Source: Mytilinidion resinicola | Taxonomy: Eukaryota; Ascomycota; Dothideomycetes; Mytilinidiales; Mytilinidiaceae | Assembly (NCBI RefSeq): GCF_010093595.1 | Contig: NW_022985450.1 | Span: 169,083 to 233,082, forward strand | Length of the DNA: 64,000 bases | Reading direction: 5' to 3' | In this document: positions 12,004 through 21,376 of the stretch, one piece after another | How the letters are laid out: every line of letters begins with the position of its first letter | How positions within the stretch are numbered: position 1 is the first letter of the stretch | The notes under the pieces: generated by a model | Database searches by the model: none | What the model was told of the DNA's origin: nothing | Seen by the model: the letters and a program-made list of their open reading frames with translations, nothing else | Translations under genes and position numbers: made by a program

Positions 12004-13549
12004 TCACCAATAGTCACCATTATACGCAAGCAAATTCGGCGTCCCAGCTCCTGGATCTTTGACCAAATCCTTCGTTGCAAGACCATGAAGAACATCGATA
12101 GCCTGAGTTGCGGAGATAGAATTATAAGCAATCAAATAAGCTATCAAGCCCGCAACATGCGGCGTAGCTACCCCAAGTCAGTACAGCTCCTAACAGTAAG
12201 TGTCGCAAAGCAAAATGGAACTCACACATGCTCGTCCCTGAAATCGTCTCAACACATCCAGGACAGCCAGTCCAGGAGCTCGTGACATTCACGCCTGGCG
12301 CAAAAAGATCCACGATCGGTCCGAAGTTCGAGAAGTCGGCCCGCGTGTCTGTACAGTCGGTCGCCGCTACGGTAACGGCGCTAGGCTCGGAGGCAGGCGA
12401 CCAGTAGATAGAGTCGTCGTTTGAATTGCCTGCTGCGACGACGACAGCCATTCCAGCAGATGTGGCGACGCGCACAGCTTGATTGACGACCTCGCTGCGG
12501 GAGCCGCCGAGAGACATGTTGATGACGGAGGAGTTGGTTATGCCGAGGGACATCGCGTTGGTGACGACTGTGTGGTTGGGTTAGCGGTGGGAAGATGCGA
12601 GAATGAGAGCGCTCCGTGTGGTGGAATGGTACGGTAGGGATGCTTTGCCGGGGTGTAGAAGTGAGCTCACCCCATTCGATGCCACTGATGATATATTCCC
12701 AGCTCCCACTGCCGTAAGAGTTGAGGACCTTGACAGCAACTAGAGTGATGTTCTTGGATACTCCGTATGTACCGCCGCCTATAGTTCCCGCGACATGTGT
12801 TCCATGGCCATAGTCATCGTGGTCCTAGAAAGAAGAATTAGCGACTCATAGCGAAGGCTTTTTGGATGCTCACGGGCGCTCCAGGAACAAAATTGGCCCC
12901 CCAGATGGCTCGGCCACCAAACTCCTATCACCTTGTCAGCAACATTTTGACGCTGGGTTTCAAGAATCTTACATTATGTTCGAGGTAAATTCCAGTGTCA
13001 ATGATGTATGCGCGAGTGCCAGTGCCAGCAGAATAGTCGTATATGTAGTCGTCGTTGCCACATCCCTGGGATAGGGTATGTGAGATTCGGGAGAGTCCCC
13101 ATACCGCACCGGGCTGATAGACGAGCTCATTGGACTTCTCTATGCCATTAACTTTCATGGTGCCTTCTTGTTCAATGTACGCGACCTATGCGCCGAAGAT
13201 CAGAAACTTAACGAAGATGTTGATGTGGCTTTCAACCACTCACCTCAGACGACGACTGTATCTTGGCCAGACCTGCTTCATCGGTCTCAATCTTGAATCC
13301 CTTCAATCCAGGCATGCTCCACTTCGTGCCGATACCCTTAAGGCCGTCATTTCGCTTGGCATGCATAGTGCTAAGTTCAGATTCCAGGGCTGAGACAGCT
13401 GCGAAGTCAACCTTATCATTGTAAACGACGATATAGCTGTTTGGGATCGCATCTTTCATATTCGAGTTGATTACGTTGGCACCGAATACCACAGCAGTGA
13501 GTGCAAGGGGCAGGACGACCGCCGTCGTAGAAACGAAAGAAACCCGCAT
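12004..13549 (-). CDS. Secreted subtilisin-like serine protease (S8A, proteinase K type)
   Basis: Extracellular endopeptidase. Exons on the minus strand: 13549-13244, 13185-12973, 12924-12874, 12824-12671, 12567-12226 and 12167-12004. All have GTRAG-type donors and AG acceptors, and join to 409 residues, the normal length for fungal proteinase K-like enzymes. A signal peptide ([23 protein letters not shown]) is followed by an I9 propeptide ([12 protein letters not shown]). The catalytic triad is visible: Asp in AYIIDTGI, His in GHGTHVAGT, and Ser in ISGTSMSTPHVAG. The last motif spans the final intron, and the oxyanion Asn lies in VVAAGNSN. The C-terminus ends soon after the catalytic domain (LLAYNGDYW). 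The residue after GTSM is Ser rather than the usual Ala, a mild change. Likely a secreted nutritional or virulence-associated protease; role inferred. Confidence 0.93.
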
Positions 13550-14975
13550 ATCGGCAAGAGGAGTGGATCAAACGAATGTGAATGTTAGGAAGTGAAACTA
13601 TGCACTTCACTGTGAATGAAGGAACTCCCTGAACTTATTTGAGTCTTTGAATCCGTAACCTGGATGGCGTATGCATCGAAGATGGCGGTCAAGCTGCTCA
13701 CGACAGCGTAAGTGCCCATGATAGGTTCGATAGTGGTCGAGCAAAGACAGCGGGGCTGTGAGAGAGAATAAAGACACCTGTGCCGTCCCTCGCCCAGTGC
13801 TTCGGGTTGTTTGTTGGAAGCCGACGAATTGGAGCTCGAAGATGCCTCGATTGCAATAGCGCGTGTGCCTTCATGCACATAGTAAAATCCCACCGTGCCA
13901 CCGTGCCAAGCTAGATGATCAAAAATGCAGGCAAAGAGGTAGAAATTTGTCTGTTCTTGGGTAGATTTCTGTGGACGATGTTCCCTAGTCTGTCCGCAAT
14001 GCCGAGACTGGAAGACAATCCTAGTATAGTTCGTTTCGCAACATGAAGGTAGTCACAGCAGCCCATTCTTAGTGGGCTTAGAAGCATATTATAGCTTATG
14101 GTATGAATTCGTGGTTTTAGGAACTCTCCTATAGCTTTACGTTCGGGAGTAGATTGAAGGACTCTAAGCATTAGCATAGAGAGGTACTCGGACTTGGTTT
14201 ATCAGGTCTTATTTTGGTTGGCAAATCTTTCGTTGCACTTGTACGTTAAACATTGAATAGCCCCTGGCCTTTGCATGGGTGGTACTGAGAAAATGACCTT
14301 GGGGTGCAAGCTCCAAGACGGGCGGTGGCATTGGTTGAGCGACCAGCAAGCTCTCCTGACCACAACAGGCACATTGCTTGACTTGGCAAATCGGTCTCTC
14401 TCCATCCAACTCAAGTCCAAAACCTTACCACGAAACAGCAGCCCCACAACTGACGTTCTTTTGTTACCTATTTCGGACCTGACGCGAGCAAAGGATAGCG
14501 CTCTATAACCACCCCACTTAATAGCTTCCACATTCTGCCGGAGTGGGTCCAGCTCGTGCTCAAATGCCTGCACTCGGTGTTTGAAACATCAGACGGGTAA
14601 CTTGCAGGGGGCGTACTTGTGTATCGTAACGACTGAGTAGGGGTCGGATCTTGGCAGGGCGCGCATAGCCACACGGCATTCACTTGTACAGGCTTTGCGC
14701 CCTTCCCCACGACTCGTAATAGTGGAGGCCAGTCTTGGGAAATAGACGGCTTTGAGGTTTTTGAGAATGATCTCCGCTTCCCTCGCTTAGCCTGGATGTG
14801 TAGGATCACTTCCTAATTTACACCCAATTTCGAGAAGCAAAAGGTATATACTGTTTATGTCAGTATAAGCAATGAAGTCAAATGTGAGCAGTGTCGTACC
14901 TCGCTTTATTGTTTTGAGTCTCGCTGATTTCCTAGATCTTTACGTGATCCATCGGTCGCTACCACTTCTAGTAAT
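13550..14975. other. Intergenic, no gene recognised
   Basis: About 1.4 kb with several overlapping short frames on both strands but no signal peptide, domain or codon pattern of a real gene. It contains the promoters of the divergent subtilase (-) and lyase-like (+) genes. Confidence 0.5.
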
Positions 14976-15811
14976 ATGCATTTCCACCTCTTTCGTCCCG
15001 AGGTCCTTGTTTTCTTCATAGTTCTCCCACGAACGTTCTCCAAAACCCTGATGTCCTATCCTGCCTCTTCCAGCGACCCTGCAAGCAACCTAGGCTACCT
15101 CAATCTCGAGAAGACTAAGGGCGAACGCCCAAAAGCCAACTCCGCCGACCTCTACATCAAGACCGCCACAGACCCGTCTGGGGTCCCCGCAGCGCACTTC
15201 CATCGCAAGAAGGGGTACCGGCGTGCGGAGTACCACTCGCTGTTCTACGCGACTGAGTACGATACCACGTACTATATTGGGTACCAGGTGATGATTCGCA
15301 AGATACGGCATAATCTCGTCATTTTCCAATGGTACGTCGTCATCCCTCGTACCTCAATCTCGTAGTCCATGGACGTGGCAGTGGAAAATCGAACTGACTT
15401 CCCTCTAGGAAAGAGCTCGTAGAGCAGTCCACCCAGCTCATTCCACTGAATCTCGAGTTCTCCTCCGAGCACAACGAGCGTATCCTGACGTTCAATCATG
15501 AAGCGCCGAACAGCCATACGCGGACTACTTTCTGGAACCGCACTCTCGAGGATGGCGTTAAGTACTCGATTGGAATGGCCATCCACACCGGCACGCCAGG
15601 CGGCGAGGATGGTTGGGCGCAGCTGTATTGGGATGGTAAGCCTCAGAAGATGCTGGATGGAACTCATTTCATCAACGGCACGATGGTGAGTAGCCAGGCT
15701 GATCCGAAATTTGGTGCTTATCGGGCGGAAGAGTTTGAGATGGATACGTATGTGTATTCTGTCAAGATTGGGACGATGTCTGGGGACGTGAAGGACGTGG
15801 CCGGGTGGTAG
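14976..15811 (+). CDS. Secreted polysaccharide-lyase-like protein (jelly-roll fold)
   Basis: Two exons (14976-15331 and 15409-15811; donor GTACGT, acceptor CTAG) give 252 residues. The N-terminus has a hydrophobic segment (LVFFIVL) that may be a signal peptide. The middle (EYHSLFYATEYDTTYYIGYQV, then LVIFQWK across the intron) and the later NHTRTTFWN-like and TGTPGGEDGWAQLYWDGK segments are in the style of fungal concanavalin-like polysaccharide lyases (PL14/PL20-type, glucuronan or alginate lyase relatives). The C-terminus carries MDTYVYSVKIG, a typical last strand. I cannot assign the substrate. The protein sits among other secreted enzymes (subtilase, LPMO-like relic), which suits extracellular polymer degradation. 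Family placement is by motif style, so moderate certainty. Confidence 0.65.
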
Positions 15812-16479
15812 CCACAGAATAGTAGCCTAGTCGTCCTTTTTGTCAACAAGATTAACAGATCGAACCGTGTAGAGCTCGATTTGATAGACATCGGGTGGCT
15901 GTGAATACGCGGCGTGCCCCGCGTGGTGCCTACTCAACGTGAAGACTTGTCTTGCAGTTATGTTAACAAAAGTAACGAATCGAATCGCACAATTCTCAAA
16001 ATCATAGATGCCGCGTGAACATAACCGCCTCGCGTACCTACGGATTGTGCCAAGGCTCACGGGACAGAGCATGTCTGAGATTCGGGAGCAACGGCTGACT
16101 ATTTCGTCTCTAGTCGTGCCTCCATTAATGTAACACCTAGACAGAAACAGGTTAGTCGGAGCTATATGCAGTGCGAGCTTGCCAGCCAACCACACGTATG
16201 GTATCGCAGCACGTTTCACGACACCAGGCCCATCCTTGGACAACACTTTGAATTCGCTCTAAACTGCTTCTGTAAACAATCCGAGCAATGCCTTTTATCA
16301 GCCGTTGCGCAAATAGCTACCTATATGGGAGCTAGTGGCACGCACTATGCCCCGCGGTGGCATTCCGCGGTGGCGATTAGCACAAGAAGACCTCGATAGA
16401 TTGCCATGCTGAGCGGGGTTCTTAAGCGATAAAGAGATTGAAATAGCAATCCGATGAATTGAGAGGCGGTCTGTAATTC
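15812..16479. other. Intergenic, promoter region of the PhyH gene
   Basis: About 670 bases with no convincing gene. Contains short shadow frames only. Confidence 0.5.
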
Positions 16480-17398
16480 ATGATGGCTGTCTCCAAAACT
16501 CAGTGCGACTTCTTCAAAGAACATGGATATCTCATATTGCACGATGTGCTCTCGAAAGTGGAAGTCAGCGACCTTCAAAGCTGGGCACAAGAGGTGCACG
16601 ACTGGCCCAGGGAACAGGATTCGCCTTGGATGCCATACGAGGCATGCATGGTCCTTTGAGGTGGATCTCAGTCCGTCCGCTAAATATAGATAGGAAGTAA
16701 ATGCTCGAGGGAAACGAGTCCTGTGTAGGACTGAGAACTACGCCAATTATCATCAAGGTTTCAACTCGCTGCTTCGTGGACGCAAGCTGCTTGATATCCT
16801 GGATCAATTGGCGGGAGAAGAGATGCTACTGTTCAAGGAGAAGATCAATTACAAGCTGGCGGGCAGCGGCGGATTCTCTCCGCATCTCGACTCGACAGCG
16901 TACACGCATATCAAAGACATCAAGCACTTGACTATCCTTTTGGCGGTTGATCCGTCGAACCCGACGAACGGTGGTCTTGATGTTGTGGACGGAAGCCATG
17001 AGATGAATGTCCCGATCGCTAAAAGCGACAATTGCATCGAGCCGGCGTGGGTTGAGAGACAGACCTGGACGCCCGTAAAGTTGGAAGCTGGTGAGTAATC
17101 GAGTAGGCCATGGAGGTGGCACGTTAATAAGTTCGAAGGTGAGCTCCTCGTCTTTGGATCATATCTGGCGCACAGGAGCGGCGCCAATACGAGTGCCAAT
17201 GATCGCAAGGCAATCTATGCCACGTATAATTGCAAGAAAGAAGGAGATCTCCACGATCCGTATTACGAAGACCGCCGGAAACTTTGGCCTCCCACGCATT
17301 TGAGACAGGAGGGTGAGCAGTACTCAGAAGGCTCACTGAGATATGGATTTGGTTCTCCGATGCTCTCCATAGGGCTGGGGAAGCAATTCGTTGTATGA
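16480..17398 (+). CDS. PhyH-family Fe(II)/2-oxoglutarate dioxygenase, PhnY/TmpA-like
   Basis: Likely hydroxylates a small substrate at carbon using Fe(II), O2 and 2-oxoglutarate. Proposed exons 16480-16641 (or -16650), 16694-17090 and 17139-17398 give about 272 residues, the size of bacterial PhnY/TmpA. Motifs in order: TQCDFFKEHGYLILHDVLS, CRTENYANYHQGF, LFKEKINYKL, then GGFSPHLDSTAY with the HxD iron ligands (His118, Asp120), and LVFGSYLAHRSGAN with the distal His199 and nearby Arg for 2-oxoglutarate. The FKEKINYK plus GGF.PH.D combination is characteristic of the phosphonate hydroxylases PhnY and TmpA as I remember them. The first intron either starts with GC (GAG|GCATGC, giving MPYEEVNARG) or with a weak GT nine bases later. 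It ends 174 bases before the HD-domain oxygenase gene on the same strand, which suggests joint function. Assignment to phosphonates is inference from family and neighbour. Confidence 0.85.
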
Positions 17399-17572
17399 AC
17401 CAGATGAAATCATGTACTGTAGTGCCTGGCACATACACCTTTCTTAGCAGATGCTGAAATGTCGGAATTATGCCGCTTTCCCGTCATAAATATACCTGCA
17501 CTGTGAGAAGTCAATGGTTAACCCCGAACTCCAACAATCACCTCAATTTGCCACCCCAACATCAGCCCTCCC

Positions 17573-18232
17573 ATGAAACTCACAATGTCTACAGGTTCTT
17601 CTTTTTCTTCTCCGACCCCACCAGCCTCCCCACCCAAGATGACACCCTCATCCACCGCCACCCACATCCTCACCCTCCTCACCGAACACGGCGAAGCCGA
17701 CTACATCGGCGAGCCCATCACCCAACTCGCCCATTCCCTCCAATGCGCACACTTCGCTGCCCTCCAATCCCCTCACGACGACGAATACATCGCCGCCGCC
17801 CTCCTCCACGACATCGGCCAATTTCTGCCTGCCTCTACTCTCGCCTCTCTCACGACATCTATTCAATCAATGGACGGGAACGTCGGCCGTATAGGCCACG
17901 AAGCTCTAGGCGCCTCATACCTCCGCTCGCTGTCTTTCCCGCCCAAAGTAGTCGCGCTAGTCGAGGCGCATGTGCCCGCCAAGCGGTTCCTATGTGCGGT
18001 GGAGAAGGAGTATTATAACGCCCTGAGCTCAGCGAGTAAAGCGAGTTTAAGGTTTCAGGGCGGCCCGATGAGCGAGGAGGAGGTGAGGGCGTGGAAGGAG
18101 GGGGAGTGGTGGGAGGAAATGTGTCGGTTGAGGAAGTGCGACGATGCGGCGAAGGAGGTGGATCTGGAGGTGGCAGGGGTGGAGGCGTATCGTGAGGTTA
18201 TTGAGCGGTGTTTAGAGGTCGGGAGGACGTGA
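17573..18232 (+). CDS. HD-domain mixed-valent di-iron oxygenase, PhnZ/TmpB-like
   Basis: Single exon, 219 residues, slightly longer at the N-terminus than bacterial PhnZ (about 190). PhnZ and TmpB use an Fe(II)/Fe(III) pair and O2 to cleave the C-P bond of 1-hydroxy-phosphonates. The family signature is present: DYIGEPITQLAHSLQCAHFA (Tyr44 and Glu47, matching the substrate-gating Tyr24/Glu27 of PhnZ; His54), ALLHDIGQ (His79-Asp80, the HD pair), IGHEALGASYL (His109), VEAHVPAKRFL (His133 and the phosphonate-binding Lys/Arg stretch), QGGPMSEEE, and LRKCDD (Asp190). All six metal ligands appear to be kept. Alternative ATGs at residues 5 and 23 would shorten the low-complexity leader. The preceding gene is the matching PhyH hydroxylase. 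Myo-inositol oxygenase is the other fungal enzyme of this fold, but the YIGE..TQLEH-like motif and QGGPM point to PhnZ. Substrate unproven. Confidence 0.88.
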   Translation: MKLTMSTGSSFSSPTPPASPPKMTPSSTATHILTLLTEHGEADYIGEPITQLAHSLQCAHFAALQSPHDDEYIAAALLHDIGQFLPASTLASLTTSIQSMDGNVGRIGHEALGASYLRSLSFPPKVVALVEAHVPAKRFLCAVEKEYYNALSSASKASLRFQGGPMSEEEVRAWKEGEWWEEMCRLRKCDDAAKEVDLEVAGVEAYREVIERCLEVGRT

Positions 18233-18802
18233 TGGAGGCGCAATTGGGTTTGTGGTGATGGAAATTTGCATTTTTGGGGTTTGGAGGGAATATCGGGGTG
18301 CTTAATGGGTCTACCGAGGGGTGCATTCAAAAAGGGTGTATTGGGTAGCTTTACGACAACCACCTCGACTCCGTCACCACTCTTTGACACTAACTGCATG
18401 TTATCCATGCAAAACTAGGCTATCATTCTCCACACAGTGATTTAGTGCCGCTTGAAGTGCGTCAAATGATTCTCGGCAACGTAAGGGAGGTTCGATCTAT
18501 CACCGTATCTGTAACTACTCAAACTAGGGATTTCCTAATACATACATTGAAGCACCACAAGCAGTGTCAGAAAGGTTCAAGGACCCTTATTTCCTTATAC
18601 TATACATACGGCCGTACACCTGGCAACGAAATCCGAGATCCGACCTTCGAAGCTCAAGCTATCCACCTGCCTATTAGGGGCATGAGCTGTCCCGCAGCTT
18701 ACGGCCAAGCTGACTGTCAGCAACTATTATCTACTCAACTTTGCTACCTATCTTCATACTCTTCATATTCTTCGGTCTTTCCTTTGTCTCCAATTCAATC
18801 TA
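18233..18802. other. Intergenic between HD oxygenase and amidohydrolase
   Basis: No gene supported. A frame at 18445-18957 overlaps the next gene's start and has no recognisable features. Confidence 0.5.
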
Positions 18803-20317
18803 TTGGCTTCCTATCCAATCTTCCAACACGAATCCTGTTTCCTCCTGTCATCCATCATGACGCGCCGAAAGCCGGAACCAGTAGTGATGCCAATAGGAAA
18901 ACCACCAGCAGCTATCATGCCATTATTAGAGACCGACATGAGCCAATTGGCCATTAGACAAGCTACCAATAACTACCAAACCTACTACAAACCCTACGAC
19001 TCCTCAACTTCCCCCACAACCCCAACCCTATCAGACCCTCTCCAACACGATCCAACCCTCACCCTCATCACCACCGACCTCCTCATCCCTGGCCGCGGCC
19101 CCCCCACCAAAGCCACCGCCGTCGTCCTCTCCTCCAAGACCAACAAAATCCTCTTCGTCGGCCCTATCCCCTCCCTCCCCCCAAAATACACCCACCTCCC
19201 CCACACCCACACCCACGTCCCCATCCTCCTCCCCGGCCTCTGGGACTGCCACTGCCACTTCCACGGTGCCACCACCCTCAATCTCACCCCTATCGCCACC
19301 ACCCACCCGGCGACCGCCGGCGCGCGCCTCGCCCGCTCCGCCGCCGACACGCTCGCGGCCGGCTTCACCTCCGTGCGCGAACTCGGCGGGTACGCACCCG
19401 AAATCGCGTCCGCAATTGAGGACGGGATTATCCCCGGCCCAACCATCTACAGCGCCGGCGCGGCGCTGAGCCAGACGGCCGGCCATGGCGACCTGTTCGA
19501 CCTGCCCGTGGGGTGGGTGTGGCAGTGCCAGGGGGTCGGCGCGGGGATCTCGCCGCTGTGCATCGCGGACGGGGTGGAGGAGTGCCGCAAGGCCGTGCGA
19601 CTGCAGATACGGCGCGGGGCGAAGGTTATTAAGGTGCTGGCGAGCGGGGGCGTGTTGAGCATTGCTGATAATCCGCTGTACCAGCAGTTTTCGGATGAGG
19701 AGTTGCGGGTGGTTGTGGAGGAGGCGGGGCGGGCGCATCGGGTGGTGGCGGCGCATGTGCATGGGAAGGAGGGGGTGATGGCGGCGTTGAGGGCGGGGGT
19801 GAGGACGGTGGAGCATGGGACGTGGCTTGATGAGGAGGCTATGGAGGTGATGAAGGAGAAGGGTGTTATTTTGGTGGCGACGCGGACGATTGTGAAGGAG
19901 GCAATGAAGAATAAGGACTTGATGAGTCCGGAGTCGGCGAAGAAAATGATGGAGGTGATTGAGCAGAGTGATCGGATGTATGCGGCTGCTATCAAGGCGG
20001 GGGTAAAAATTGCGCTAGGAACAGATCTTGGGATTAGCACGCCGGGTCAGGGGTTGAGTCATGGGAATAATGGGGGTGAGTTTGCGTATGCGGTTGAGTC
20101 TGGCATGACGCCGTTGGAGGCGATTGAGGCGGGGACTGCGAATGCGCCGGAGACTTTGGGGGAGCAGGCGCCATTGAGTGGGCAGATTCGGGAGGGGTAT
20201 GATGCGGATGTCATTGCTGTGGTTGGAAATCCGCTAGAGGATATCAAGGTTCTTGGGAGTGCGAAGAATATCAGCCATGTGTGGAAGAGGGGGGAGTTGG
20301 TTAAAAGTCCTTCGTAG
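18803..20317 (+). CDS. Metal-dependent amidohydrolase (imidazolonepropionase/prolidase-like)
   Basis: Single exon, 504 residues from the first ATG; the first 50-80 residues are not conserved-looking, so a start at Met20, Met29 or Met46 is possible. It has the full amidohydrolase metal-site set: HxH in LWDCHCHFHG (His150, His152), a Lys in GAKVIKVLASGG (Lys277, the expected carboxylated ligand), His in AAHVHG (318 or 320), His in TVEHGTW (338) and Asp in IALGTDLG (408). The C-terminal LSGQIREGYDADVIAV..NPLEDI is the usual closing beta-strand segment of the composite beta domain. Members hydrolyse Xaa-Pro-type dipeptides, imidazolonepropionate or amides. The fungal ochratoxinase belongs to this broad group, but I cannot assign a substrate. 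Same strand as, and 570 bases after, the PhnZ-like gene, so it could belong to the same pathway. Confidence 0.85.
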   Translation: MASYPIFQHESCFLLSSIMTRRKPEPVVMPIGKPPAAIMPLLETDMSQLAIRQATNNYQTYYKPYDSSTSPTTPTLSDPLQHDPTLTLITTDLLIPGRGPPTKATAVVLSSKTNKILFVGPIPSLPPKYTHLPHTHTHVPILLPGLWDCHCHFHGATTLNLTPIATTHPATAGARLARSAADTLAAGFTSVRELGGYAPEIASAIEDGIIPGPTIYSAGAALSQTAGHGDLFDLPVGWVWQCQGVGAGISPLCIADGVEECRKAVRLQIRRGAKVIKVLASGGVLSIADNPLYQQFSDEELRVVVEEAGRAHRVVAAHVHGKEGVMAALRAGVRTVEHGTWLDEEAMEVMKEKGVILVATRTIVKEAMKNKDLMSPESAKKMMEVIEQSDRMYAAAIKAGVKIALGTDLGISTPGQGLSHGNNGGEFAYAVESGMTPLEAIEAGTANAPETLGEQAPLSGQIREGYDADVIAVVGNPLEDIKVLGSAKNISHVWKRGELVKSPS

Positions 20318-20493
20318 CAAGTTTGGTTGATGGATTAGTATTTCCTCGTCAATTGGCCACTTTTGAAAAGAGGGAGATCTTCTCATGTAGTGCGAGATTG
20401 AGGATGCGTCTGACTTAGATTGAAATCCTTTAGAGACAGAGACACCGAAAGCAGACCTGTAGACCAACCTCATCGTCCACTGTTCACGCTCCT

Positions 20494-20976
20494 TCACGTC
20501 GCGCCAGCATACATCTGCCCCACCGACGGATCCGCACTCGACTCCTCCGCTACATGGCTCCCTAAAGTCGGATCAAGCTCCTCAAACCGCATCAGATCCA
20601 TCGGCTTCTCCAGCAACGGCATGACGAAAGGATCGAAAGTCTTCCAGTATGGGTTCTGCTAATCATCAGCCCTCATCCTCGTCCCCTCAATCAATTCCAA
20701 TCAAGCATTTCGCTCACCTCGAGATGATATTTTTGGCTCTGCTGTTCGTTAGCGTAAGTGTGGTAAAGAGAGTGGTGTGATACTCACACTCTCCCGCTCA
20801 TACCGCTCCACGATCGTAAATTTGCGTGGATCAGAGATATCTTGCATAACATGCCAACCGACTGTCTCGCGGTCTCTGCTGTAGACTTGGCTTGCTTCGG
20901 TGAGTTTGAATTGGAGTTTTGAGATGGCGGTGGGGTCGTCTTTGGCGTAGAGGTGGACGACGATTGTGTAGACCAT
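20494..20976 (-). CDS. Small ABM-domain (antibiotic biosynthesis monooxygenase-like) protein
   Basis: Dimeric alpha-beta barrel protein of the ABM/YgiN type. Exons 20976-20788, 20718-20738 (a 21-nt micro-exon) and 20655-20494 are all phase 0 and give 123 residues. It starts MVYTIVVHLYAKDD; the middle has SRDRETVGWHVMQD and the last strand FTIVERYERES. The tail after the micro-exon (SQKYHLE) is NPYWKTFDPFV..LLEKP. In this family HL.NPY.K.F is the typical helix following the ERY strand, which supports the splice choice. Met 20976 is the first ATG; the open frame continues upstream only from a non-ATG codon. These proteins act as quinol monooxygenases, cyclases or stress proteins, so the exact role is unknown. 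It is convergent with the amidohydrolase gene. Confidence 0.8.
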
Positions 20977-21376
20977 GTTGGGCAACGATAGTGGAAGGTT
21001 AGCAGTGTTCAAAGTGGTAATTGGATTGACGGTGATGTTGTAGGAAAAGTCATTTGATGAGGAAGACGACGAGTGCGTCGTTTTGCTGTGACGACATGGC
21101 TTGAGCTTTCGAGAGGAGGCCGTGCTTTCCCCGCATTCTTCTTTTCACCACGTTGATCTCCCGCCGCGTGAATGGAAGAATCGCTCCAATGGGATCTTTT
21201 TTACCAGTAATGCCTCGGAGAAGGAAGCTTGTAAGAGAAGTCTGTGGTTTACAGCCTTAGGAAGCAATTACACCGTCACGTGCATCTCCACATTTTCTCT
21301 TACGGCAAGCACGAATTTCATCTCCATTTTGCCCATAGAATATATCAAAGTCATATGCAGAACTATGGATTGCTTG
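20977..21376. other. Intergenic, ABM promoter and HET 3' flank
   Basis: Four hundred bases between the ABM gene and the end of the HET gene. No gene seen; frames on the plus strand here are antisense shadows. Confidence 0.5.

Noticed and set aside
13585..13901. Two overlapping minus-strand frames upstream of the subtilase
   Set aside because: No domain, signal peptide or splice link to the subtilase; likely leader or promoter DNA.
18445..18957. 170-codon plus-strand frame before the amidohydrolase
   Set aside because: Overlaps the amidohydrolase start, no recognisable domain, uneven composition.
19031..19816. 261-codon minus-strand frame, His/Arg-rich
   Set aside because: Antisense to the amidohydrolase and created by its strong GC bias at third positions; no domain.
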